From Collybiopsis luxurians FD-317 M1 (taxonomy: Eukaryota > Basidiomycota > Agaricomycetes > Agaricales > Omphalotaceae): a DNA stretch of 64,000 nt. The notes under the pieces were generated by a model. The model was not told the DNA's origin and did no database searches. It saw only the letters and a list, made by a program, of their open reading frames with translations. The translations under genes and the position numbers were made by a program. Below are positions 32,535 through 43,344 of the stretch, piece by piece. The stretch's first letter is position 1, and each line of letters opens with the position of its first letter. The stretch covers positions 332,563 to 396,562 of the forward strand of contig KN834774.1 in assembly GCA_000827265.1 (NCBI GenBank), written 5' to 3'.

Positions 32535-34832
32535 TTGACCTTAGCTGCTTATCCACCTCCAACTCATCCCCCACTGAACTATGAGCCTGCTGATTCCTCT
32601 GTGGCTGGATTTCTGGCTAGCAGTGGCTCTGGGAAGGACCCTGTTGATGCTGGAACAGCTGGTGCATTGGCTGGGACATCTCATTGCGACGCACTGTCAA
32701 ACATGACCAATGGTCAAGTTCCTGCTATCTGTAGCGGGGATGCTCCCTCTAGCTTGGCAATGGCTAACCATCAGTCACCTGATCAGTCACCTGCTGGCTC
32801 AGACCCTTCCACCACTAACAATGATGGCGTATATTGTTCTTCTAACAGCAGCGAACACCAACCTTCCAACAACAACCCTGGTCCTCCAGCATCTAATGAT
32901 AAAGATGGTGAACGCCCCCTTCCTCCTAACAACAATGCTCCCATCTACAACCCTGGTTCTCAAACTTCTAACAGCAAAGACAGTGAACACCCCCCTTCTT
33001 CCAGTGACAACACCAGCTCTCGAACCTCTCACAATGATGGTGAATGCTGTTGTCCTAATGGCGCCGCTGATTCTCAAGCTTCTTCTGAAGCCAACAACAC
33101 TAGACAATCCCCTGCTAACAACAACTCACCTAATAACACCGCTCAAGCTTTGTCTTCTGCTGACAAGGCTCCCGCAAAGAAAAAACAATCCAAAATGGGA
33201 CCGGCTGAGAAGGCTCTTGCTTGGAAGGCAGCATCAGCTCAAGCTGAAAAGCTCAGCAGGGACATCGATGAGTTCCTCGAGGAGCAGCAAAAGCTATTCG
33301 AAAAGGTTGCGGAGGTGAATGACATCACAGTTGAGCGCATCAAAAAGCTTGTCAACCAGTCTTTCAGTTCAGCTTCCAAAAAAAAAGCCAGCAACCACAA
33401 CATTTTGGTCTTTTTCAAAGCTAGAGAGCTGAACAAAGGTTTTTTTTTTTTTTTTTCTACCGCTCGACCAGCTTTTAACATCGACTTCTTTTCAGGCCAA
33501 GCTCAAGGGGACTGAGTCTCATTGAAAGAGCTTCATGCTCTTGTCAAGGATGATGAGGACCTACAAGAGATTGCTCAAGACCCTGAGGCTATGGTGGACC
33601 TTTGCGAGAAGTATGAGGCACTGCAGGCTGAGAAGAAGATCACTGCTATCCAGGTTAGCAAGACAGGTCCTGCAAAGATGGTTGCAGTGAAGGTGAATGA
33701 GCTGCAGATCATGGTCAGTCTCTTTCTCAATTTGCCCCTCCAATATTCAAATCCTGATTTTTTCCTGCTAGTCTAACTTTGTCTTTGATGCTGCAGATGC
33801 GTCTACCTTTGGCATTGTCATCCGGGGGAGCTTTGAATCATCTGTCAGGTCATCCTTTTGGGGGTGGGGCCCTGCGGATGCCTTCCTTTGAGAAAAATTC
33901 AAGATAGGTGTACAAGACTTTCTCGATCTCTACAAGGCCTATGTTTGCTCCCATCAGAAATGTAAGTCTTCATATGCTGTCATATATAACTTGGCGTTGG
34001 TTCTGAGGGATGCCTTTTACTGTTTAGTGGGCACTAGGAAGCTGTATCAGTTGGAGATGCTGAGTGAGATTACTAGGCTTATCACCCAAGGGCTCTGTAT
34101 GTTCAGTTTTGATTTGACTTTAACAGAGGGCTAACATGTTCTCTTTTCTATATAGAGGATATCACAGGCATTTCTGACATCTCTATGAGCTATGCCAAGT
34201 TTGAGAAGCTGATCCTCATGCCATACAAGGTCTGAATTGTTGGCTGGCCTGAGGACATTCCCTTTAGCTACCCTCACAAACTTCCTGCTGACAATGTCAG
34301 AACCCTCCATGCCTCCTTGGTCGATGGAACCACCCACTGGGTCCATATGTCTGCTAGTGAACACAAGTCATATATTCGGGAGATGGAGAAAGCTGGGAAG
34401 CTTGACCCAAAGGAACAACAGCAATGCAGTGATGTAGGAAAAACTCACAAGAAATGCTGCCCAGAGAACAATGAGGATGGTGTAGACAGCGAGGAACTGC
34501 ACCCTAATGTGAAGAAGTCTGGCAAGCATGGCACAAAGCGCCGCCCTCAAGACAACAGTAATGAAGAGCTGGAGTCCTCTGCAAGAAAGAAGTTGAAGAT
34601 GTCGGGGAAGGCGACGAAGAGCTTGACCAAAGCTTTGAGGGACTCACAAAGACAGGCTGCAAATAGGCTGGAGGGTAATGCATCAAAGAAGTCCGGGGAT
34701 AAGGCAAAGAAGGCTGGGAATAAGGCAAGGGGGAAGGCAAAGAGCAGTAAGTTTGTTGTGGATAGTGATGCGGAGGACAGCCCTTCCAACTTCAGCGATG
34801 GTGAGGAAGAGGAGGCTGAAATGACTGACTAA
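32535..34832 (+). pseudogene. coiled-coil protein with a VGWPEDIPF motif
   Basis: The N-terminal 200 residues are Ser/Asn/Pro-rich and disordered. A coiled coil follows near 33200-33350 (DIDEFLEEQQKLFEKVAEV). An intron (about 33438-33495, ending TTTTCAG) joins to GQAQGD, then TGA at 33513-33515, then VSLKELHALVKDDEDLQ. Further introns separate FGIVIRGSFESS and an EDITGISDISMSYAKFEKL block. TGA at 34233-34235 precedes IVGWPEDIPFSYPHKLPADN. The C-terminus is Lys-rich and ends with an acidic tail (SDGEEEEAEMTD). Both TGAs fit former CGA. I recall VGWPxDVPF proteins with this order from mushroom genomes; no enzymatic role is known to me. The charged tail suggests a nuclear, nucleic-acid-associated protein. 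Confidence 0.5.
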
Positions 34833-35256
34833 CCCTTTCTCTTGCTACCGCTTACCTCAACATTTTTTCTGTTTCTTGCTGCTGTACATCTTACATATCT
34901 GCTGTAATCTCATAGATGTCTTGAGGTATCACATATTTTCTAGTACACTGCCACCTTGTGTTATTTTCCCTTACATTTTACAATCTTGATCTGCTAATTT
35001 GTAGTTCTTAATAAATCACACTGTGGCTTTCAACACTGAAGATTTATATGTAATGTTGATGTCACACTAAGTTTGTCCTGACAACATTGTGTATATGTTG
35101 TAGAGTGTCAATTACAGTGTCTAACATCACTGACAGTAGTGCCCACAGCATCTGGGACAGCACCAAAGCAGCCTGGGGTCATGCTAGGGTTGGGTAGGCT
35201 AATATTACCTTAAGTTCCCTACCCTTTATTCACTTGGGTCAAAAAAACCTTATTCA

Positions 35257-35325
35257 CTTGTGCACAAGTGAATGTTCAACTGGTTCTTCACTTGTACACA
35301 AGTTGATATTGGGGCTACGCAGGTG
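35257..35325 (-). repeat. right TIR of the 6.86-kb element
   Basis: This is the reverse complement of 28469-28537 with two differences. At its inner end TTCACTTGTGCACAAGTGAA (35253-35272) is a perfect 20-bp palindrome. The 8 bp after it (ACAGAGCT, 35326-35333) repeat the left flank. Confidence 0.9.
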
Positions 35326-36911
35326 ACAGAGCTTATCAAATTCAGGTTGTTATGAGTAAAACCAGCCAACATACGTATGATGTTTTCCAAGGTGTTTCCC
35401 TAACAGCAGAACAACTGAGAATAATGAGGCTCTCCCAAAGTCTTATCCTCCATTCATAGTAATTAACTGAGTCAGCTAAAGAAGCCAGCCTCTACTGATC
35501 AAACTATGCATGTTCTGATGGAAAGTCAAAGAAATTTGACAAGACTGTAAGAGATCCAGGAGTTAAGGGATATTCATTACTATTATATCAATGTGGAATT
35601 TACCTTGGACAATCTAGAGGTTACCTTCCCTTTCATCTACATGGCTTACAATGACAAGTTTGTCCCTTGGCACTTTTGAGTTCAATGACCCAAAATTTGA
35701 CTGGATGATGCAGCTGAACAAGCCAGCCTCTCCATGTCAAGATATAGTGACATTCATATACTCACCGGCAGCAAGCACAAGCTATAAAGGGTAATCAAAG
35801 ATATGAATTATGATTAGATACTTCAATTTCATACCTATGCCAGTATTAATGACATTTCATTTTCCTGAGTGGGTCAGGTGTAATGAGAAAAGTCAAGAGC
35901 TCCTAAAGTCAAAGTCCTCTCGTCCAGTTGGAGCAGCTAATTTGCACCAACTAAAGAAGCAAGTGTCTCACTAATGGAAGTATACAGAGATCTATTGAGC
36001 ACATCAGTTCATGGAATTCATGCATGCAAGAAACTGCGCCTCAAATTAAAGCATAATGTAATGGCTGAACAATTGCACAGGGTGTGACAATACACCAGTA
36101 CTCCATACAAAGTAGTTGAACAAGCCAAGTGCTCTGTATGGATGTTTGAGGAAATCCAATGAGACTGTAAGAAGCAAAGTGGTTAAGGCATTCCCATTGT
36201 TAGTATATCAATGAAGAACGTACCTTAGATAACATCAGAGCTGCCCTTCCAGAATTAAACCTTGGACAATCTCAAAGCCATCTTCTATTCATCCACATTG
36301 CTTACAGTGACAAGTTTGTCCCTCAACACTTTTGAGTTCAGTGGGAAAAGCAGCTGAAAAAGCCAGCCTCTCAAGATCAGGATATAAGGCATTCACATAC
36401 TCAACGGTGAATACAAGCTACAAAAAGACAGTCAGAAACATGAATGACAAGTATATGGTTCAAGTTCTTATCTCCGCTGGTCACAATATCATCTCATCTT
36501 CCTGGGCTGCTAGGGCCCAAGGAAGTTCTAAGTCTTGCCAGTCACTTGCAAGAAGTGACCCAAGCCAGCTAAAGAAGCCAACCTTTATCAATCAAAGTAT
36601 ACAGACACTGGTCGAGTGTGTGTTCATGCCTCGAACTGTTGCACATGAGAGATTGGCTTCAATTTGGACAATAACATGCTGTTAAAGACTTGGGCAGTGA
36701 GAAGCAATACCAGACATCAAGCCCAGGATCCCTCCACATGAAGTAGTTGAACAAGCCAGCCTCTTGGTAAGGAAGGTTAAGAAAATCTGCTGAGACTGTA
36801 AAAAACAAAAGTGTTCAGGTATATTTGATGCTGTTGTATTGATGTAGAATTTACCTTGACAATCTAGAAACTACCTTTCCATTCATCTACATTGTGCTTG
36901 CAATGACAAGT

Positions 36912-37664
36912 CACTATGGCGGTTCTGATTTTTCTCAGCTGTTATTATTACCGTAAATAGATTTGGAATGAATTTTTGATTTCGAGTGAAAAAATACTTG
37001 AAATTTGGAGCTTTTTTTGCCCGATATTGGAATTGAAAAAAAGAAGACAATTAAATCTGCATTTTGCTCAAGAAAATGTTAAATATTCCTTTCTAATTTC
37101 AGTTGATAAAAGGCAATGATTTTGGGCATAAAAGGATTAGAATTTCCTTTGTAGTTCAATTTAGATTTTGTCGGTCATTCAATTCCTTTCACAGCCAAAA
37201 AAGGAATCCTTTTTCAAATGCAAAATAATTGTAATTACACCTGGGGAAACATAACGGTCAGTTCCAGCCCAGGAACTTGATTACTCAGCCCAGTTTCCGG
37301 CCAGTTCCTGGGCTGGAACTGAGCATTATGTTTCCCCAGGCATAATTACAATCATTTTGCAATCAAAAAAGGATTCCTTTTTCAGCCGTGAAAGGAATTG
37401 AATGACCGACAAAATCTAAATTGAACTACAAAGGAAATTCTAATCCTTTTATACCCAAAATCAATGCCTTTTATCAATTGAAATTAGAAAGGAATATTTA
37501 ACATTTTCTTGAGTGAAATGCAGAATTAATTGTCTTCTTTTTTTCAATTCCAATATTGGGCAAAAAAAGCTCCAATTTTCAAGTATTTGCTTGAAATCAA
37601 AAATTCATTCCAAATCTATTTACAGTAATAATAATGGCCAAGAAAAATCAGAACCACTGTAGTG
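36912..37664. mobile_element. 753-bp CACTA-like palindromic element
   Basis: It begins CACTATGGCGGTTCTG and ends CAGAACCACTGTAGTG, flanked by AGT at 36909-36911 and 37665-37667. The whole element is one long palindrome, with the two halves matching almost throughout around a centre near 37290. CACTA ends and a 3-bp duplication fit the CACTA/EnSpm superfamily. The uninterrupted site is readable in the right arm near 55375. It has no coding capacity. Confidence 0.85.
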
Positions 37665-38052
37665 AGTTCATCCCTTGGCACTTTCCAAGTTCAATGATGA
37701 CTTAATGAAGTGGCTGAATAATATGGAAAGCAAGAAGGCCTCGCTCAATTTGGACTGATCTGAATGATGTAATGTAATAGAATCTCAGTGATCAGTCTCA
37801 GTTTAGCAGTAGGACCTCGAAAACTGCAGGAAATTGGTGCTTATGAATAGAAATGACAACATAATGATTCCAAAATGCCGCTAAGTGTTTCACTTTAAGC
37901 CAATCTGATTTCGAAGCCGGGACTGTAAGTTTTTTGAACACCCTTCAGTATGAAGATAGTAAGGAAGCCTGTAGATAAGAGATGTATTGCATAAAACTGT
38001 TCCAGCAGTGACGCATTGGATAAAATATTCAAATACCATAACCGAAGTATTA

Positions 38053-39962
38053 TTAATTATTGCTTCCACTATCATTTTCACTGTCAGCATCATCTGAAGA
38101 GAACTGGACTACCCCATCAGCTAAATCTTCATCTATGTCAGGACCCAACCCTCCTTGAACTCCCCCCATGTAAAGACCCTCCTCATCAAAAAGAAGCGGC
38201 TCCATATCCTGAATTTGATTGCCTATTTGTACATTTAGTGCATCCTGTACTTCCTTGACAAAGTCATCCCTGTCATCATGGAACCCATGGAGTTCAAGTG
38301 TGGTTAGAAGACAAGAATTGTTCCTAAACTTTTGAAGCATCTGCACATAAACATCCCAAACTGTGTCATGGTTGATCTCAGGTGAGCCAATTTGCTGAAA
38401 ATAATTGTTTGCCCAATAATCAAACTCAGCAGGAACCAACTCAAAGATGGGATGGTCTGGAGGTGCATAGAGTTGTTCAGCTTCTTGAATGTAACTAGCA
38501 TCTGGATCAATGATGACTTGTAATACTCATTGTTTATCCATCCTTCTATTTGAAAATGCAGTCTTTGCACCTACCTTGAAGTCAAGAACTCCATAACTGT
38601 CAGGATGCTCATCAATATCATCTGGAGGACCATGGGGAAGTATCTTATTCTTCTGTGCCTGTCGTTTTGTGGAATTGCAAAGTTCAACATAGTCATCTAG
38701 CTGCCTTTGAAACCAAGGTATTACAACCCATTTAAAAACATTACTTGAAAGGTTCAATAGTTGATAATGCCAAAACAAAAGTTCACATACTACTGCAGGG
38801 GATTTTGTGGAGAGTAATCCACATGGGGTCCCAGATTTGCCAAAATATTCTCCAGCCCTGGAGTTAAATTTTGGTGTATATTTGACCAAACAATTTCAGG
38901 TGGAATATTATTCTTGTCCTTTGTGTACCTATGTTGCAACAGTCCCTGAAGATTTGGATCAAAGCTTTGTCTAATGTACGAGTGCCCTTTTGCAAGACAG
39001 AAGTTTTCGGGCCCTGGGTCACTTTGGGTGATAAGTGGAATATCTATGAAGCATAGTGCCAGTGAACAGCTTGAACAATAAATTTGCATTGAATTAATAG
39101 TACTTACACTTGTCCTTCCTTATACAATCTAGATAATAATGAAAGATGAGTCAAGGATTAGAGTTAGATGACCATACTTTCAGCCATTTTAATTTCCCCG
39201 ACATAGGGTCAATGCCTAGTGGAAATGATTCTACCAGATAAAATACAATCATTCTTCTTCGCTGACTTACCTGTGTGAAGGGCAAGACCAAGATATTTAA
39301 GCTTATCATGCTGATCAACACATAGCATATCATTGATGCCTGCTGCCCAAAAGCAACGACGTTTGAGGTGCCTATGTAGATGTTGTTTCACCAGTTCAGG
39401 TTCATACTGATGCATGTAATCTCGTATGACTTTTCTAATGAATTTGAGCTTGGTGGGTGTAGCATATAGAAATTAATACATGTGCCATACCTGGTAACCT
39501 CCTTGCCTTTCTTCCAGAACAATTTCTTTATCTGGTTCCAACCAGCAAATGGGTACTGTTTTCAGAAAACTTGCATGTCTTCAACAATTTCAGGTACAGT
39601 AAATGCTGAAAGACCACCTAAATACTAATCCAAGGTGGAAACTAATAAATATACCTGCACTTCATGCTCAGATTAATCCAAGCTCTGAATGGTATTCTCT
39701 AAATTTCTTGATTCTAACAAAATCAAAACTGCATGAAATAAAATAGGATCTCAACTTACCCAAGTCCATACATGTCTTTATCAAACAGATTTTTGTCTTT
39801 AAGCCTGGCAAGAATTTGCTTGTCATTGAACTCGCAATCCCAATATTTCCGGATATGTGGTTCAAGTTCATTCAAAGGAGCTTGATGTCCATGGTCAGTG
39901 TCAATGATCCTTTGCAGACATAGCTCATGGAGAGACTCACAATTTGGCTTGTTCTTTCCCAT
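38053..39962 (-). pseudogene. integrase-core (DDE) transposase, IS3EU-like
   Basis: ATG at 39962 (MGKNKPNCESLHELCLQ) starts an N-terminal region with KDKNLFDKDMYGLG before an intron. The integrase core follows: RRCFWAAGINDMLCVDQHDK (first Asp, about 39350), PLITQSDPGPENF (second Asp, about 39030), and NNIPPEIVWSNIHQNLTPGLE with the expected Glu about 40 residues further. KNKILPHGPPDDIDE, YGVLDFKV and an acidic C-terminus (SSDDADSENDSGS) end it at 38053. All three catalytic residues are readable, but the blocks sit in different frames and some joins need frameshifts rather than clean introns. Integrase-core proteins of this type are common in mushroom genomes. It would move its own element between the 33-bp ends. 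Confidence 0.75.
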
Positions 39963-40549
39963 AGCTGAAGTGAAGAAAAGGAGCTGGTAAGCATTAACGA
40001 TGCTCCAGCATCTTTTATACTCCCATTTGCAAACCACTGAATAACCCGAAAGTCCTGGTGAAACATGCACCTAGCTGCAGTATCATTAGAAATCAAATGG
40101 GCAGTGTGCAAGCCAAGAAGTCCAACCAATACATGCACCTGCAATTTGCCACTGCAGCATTGAGAAATTGACCACATTGCATATGCTGTTCTCTGAGAAA
40201 GCCTAGCACTGCGCCAGCATGCAGCAGCCTGCTGTTGATCCAAATGATTATGAGGGATTAGATCAATTGATAAAAGTGTTGCTCCGGATAAGTATTACTT
40301 GCTTATTGAGCATGCCACATCCTAGTACATGCTGTTCACCAGAAAAACCTACTGAGACACAGCATTGATTTATTGGAAAGCACATTGCAGCTTGAATTCT
40401 CACTATTATCAGGGCACATTGATGAAATTGACAACTTGAGGCCACACAGTGAATCATCTATCCAACAGTATTTATACTGAATGATTTCGAAATGCATTTG
40501 CCTCACAGTATCTTTACTGATCCTCTTGTCTGCACACAACTCTGGCATA

Positions 40550-43344
40550 ATGTCGAATGCAGTACCATTCACCTCTGATAAGACAGCTGATTCTGACTTC
40601 ACATGTCAGCGGTCTAGCTGTGGAAGGCTTGTATTGGCTGGTGAACCTATCTTCTGGTTTCGGAATCCTGATTCTCAGAAATAGAAGAAGGTGTGCTCTA
40701 GGTGCTTGGAGTATTATCAGCAGAAGATTGAAACTGCACAAAGTGGTAAGCTCTTTGATTGTTACTTTTGATACATAATAACTCTATCTCCACCTTCAGT
40801 TACTACAAGACATGACACTCAATTAATGCCACCTCCTGCTCTTCCGTCCTGACCTAATCCAGCAGAAATTGCACACAAAGTAAATGCTGCACAGAGGCAT
40901 GGTAAGGCTTGCTTCTTCTGAGAGAATTTTATGCCAAAAATGTTGTGTAACACTTGCATTAGATGCTCCTGGGAGTGTGATGCATGTCACTCCATTAGGC
41001 TTCCAAGGTATGGGATTTTATCATTTATTTCAATTTTCCAACTCTACATATTTTATTATTCAGTTCCTCAGTCTTGCTCTTATGGTCAGAGGCAGGGCCA
41101 CTCTTTAGATCAGCTGCCACCGCACAACCTTCCAGCAGGATCTATACCTCACCTGCGTTTCTCTACCACTGGGTATACACCATCACATGGTCAATACCAA
41201 GCACAAGTAGATCATTGGCGAGGAAGAGCATATACTCCAAGTGGAGAAAATGTCAATGTGAATATTTCTGTTGCTTATCTTTGACCAGGTGGTAGTCGAG
41301 AAGTTGTTTTGCCTGTATGTTTACAGAAACTATTTGTTTTATTTGATTTCTGATTCACAGTTACCCTGTGAATATGCAGACACTTACAGATACAATCCGT
41401 GACCTTGATGCACACTCAACAATCAGAGACATTCGCTCAGAAGTTATTCATGTGATCACTGCTAAACTGCAAGAGTTCACAAGGGGAACTATGTTTACAT
41501 TTAACTTGTCTGATCCTACTGCTCTAAACTTGCGCAATATATCGGCAAAGATGAATGTAGACATGGATTGCCCAACTCTGGACCAGCGTTCTGCATACTT
41601 CTACCCCAGCTGCATCAAAACCAATAAGAAAACTTCACAAAGACACTTTGTCAAACCAGCTACTCCTTTCAAAGTCATGCTAGTAATTAGCTCCGAGGAA
41701 TGGCAGAAATGGGAAACTGCATATGAGAGTAATGAAGATGCCAATGTAAGTATATTCCATCATGATTTTAATTGTATCTGATACTAATAAGGTATCACAT
41801 TTAGGATTTGGTAAACCCACCTAGCCAGCAGCAATCTTTTGGCCCAAAGACAACTCAGTCCTTTAGAGCTCCAAGCTATACTGCTCAAGAAACTCATTTA
41901 AGCCTGGCTCCTTCTGCAGCCAATCAACCTGAACAGAACAATGAGGTAAGTATTTTATAAACTATCATTACACAATTTTTCTTAGGGGCATAATATTACC
42001 AGAATGCTTTGCCTAATACCACTGGCAGAAATATAGCAAGAACTGAAGGTTCTTCATCTGCTAAGAGAACCTGAAGTGTAAGATTTGCTTTATTTCATTG
42101 CTCAGCAATATTAAACTTGCTTACCCACCAGGAATCAATGGTAGTAACACCTCCTCAAGCAAAGAAGTCTTTGACTTGGTCTTCGCCCACTAGAGACCAG
42201 GTGATTGGTGTTCTTGCTCAAGGAGGCTCCTTGGCATCAGATATTGTGCAGTCAAGTACAGCACTCTTAGGGTTTTATGCTGGCATCCCTGATGTCTCTT
42301 TTGCAGATATTATTCCCAAGAATGCAGAAGTTCAGTTTGAGTTCAACCTATTCAAAACTGATGTTCCTGTATCACTTTCTACTAATCTCTCAGTTGAGGG
42401 TGAACTTGGAGCAGGTGGCTTCAAAACATGTCATCCAGCAAAGATCCACTTTCCTGGAAATGTCATGAAGGCTGAAAGCATTGTTCTTAAAGAGATGTAT
42501 ACTGCCAAAAGGCAAAATCCCAGCCGGTAGGCAGTTGTTGATATTTATAGAAACATTCTCTTCTGATTCTTGATTTAGTCAAGCAAGAATGTCTGGATCA
42601 TTGGAATTCAGCAAGATTATGACTGAGGCTAATATTCATTATTATGCCAATGCCCTCATGCAGTTCACATTTTCATATGTTGAAGAAAAGTTAAAGGAAA
42701 AAGGTATGATTGCCATTCTAACATGATGTACATCAGGCTGCTGACGGAGTACCATTTTTGTTTGTAAGGTCCTCCTTCCTTTGAAATTCCTCATCTCCAA
42801 TTTGTTGAGGCAGGCGTCTTTTTAATTATGCCCAAGGATCTCAAACACTCCAAAGCTGAATATGTAGCACCAGAGTGAACCTTTCTTCTTGAGGAACAGA
42901 TCCCCCTTCAAGATGGAGAGAGCTTTGTGAAGTACATCCACAATGGCAGCCCTCAACCAAATTTAGGGCCCAACAAGCCAGAGTATTATATCTGCCTTTT
43001 CCTCTGTGCTTGTCAACATCTTCAGTATATAAAAACACACTGTACAGCCTTTGTTTCAGACTTTCAGGGAGCAGGAGGACTTCTTACTGATGCACAAATA
43101 ATGACATTGCCATTAGTAAACAATTGCTGATGTGTTTAGGCTTCGAGGATCTCACTGATAATTGCCTTACAGGGATCTCTTAAAAATCATTTACCAAGAT
43201 GAAACTGGGTTGTCATCATCTCAGCACAGGCTTTTTGGTGGGGGCAATGTTGACACCTCCTTTCAAAACTTTTCCCAGGAGCATCAGTGCAATGTTTTTT
43301 GTCAGTGGATGGACTTGAATGTTTTTTCTAATAATGAGTTGTGA
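40550..43344 (+). pseudogene. atypical alpha-kinase (MHCK/EF2K type), broken
   Basis: Starts at ATG 40550. It has an N-terminal zinc-binding region (CQRSSCGRLV...VCSRCLEYY) interrupted by TAG near 40682, then a linker (41368-41781). The alpha-kinase domain has the Gly loop LGAGGFKTC (about 42405), Lys in SIVLKEMY, TEANIHYYANALMQF, then TGA at 42876-42878 after YVAPE. It continues with FVKYIHNGS, the catalytic Asp in FVSDFQGAGGLLTDAQIMT (about 43060), FGGGNVDTSF and the zinc ligands HQCNVFC (about 43300). Introns have normal ends, for example GTAGGC...TTTAG at 42529. Alpha-kinases are multiplied in several mushroom genomes. It lies wholly between the ends of the IS3EU-like element, divergent from its transposase, so it appears to be cargo. 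Confidence 0.75.

Larger units (their letters stand above)
28469..35325. mobile_element. 6.86-kb TIR transposon carrying a TET/JBP-like gene
   Basis: The ends are inverted repeats of 69 bp (28469-28537 and 35257-35325) with two mismatches, starting CACCTGCGTAGCCCC. The flanking 8 bp are identical: ACAGAGCT at 28461-28468 and at 35326-35333. This defines a complete insertion with an 8-bp target duplication, as made by hAT, Mutator, P and Zisupton/KDZ-type elements. Inside are four genes: a TET/JBP-like dioxygenase (+), a small basic protein (+), an RNase H1 N-terminal/viroplasmin-like protein (-) and a coiled-coil protein (+). No transposase is recognisable. TET/JBP genes of basidiomycetes are known to travel with KDZ elements, which makes a non-autonomous KDZ relative the leading guess. 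Confidence 0.85.

Noticed and set aside
32799..33107. Minus-strand frame rich in Val/Arg and a second plus-strand frame at 32710-33318
   Set aside because: Both are shadows of the Ser/Asn/Pro-rich N-terminus of the coiled-coil gene.
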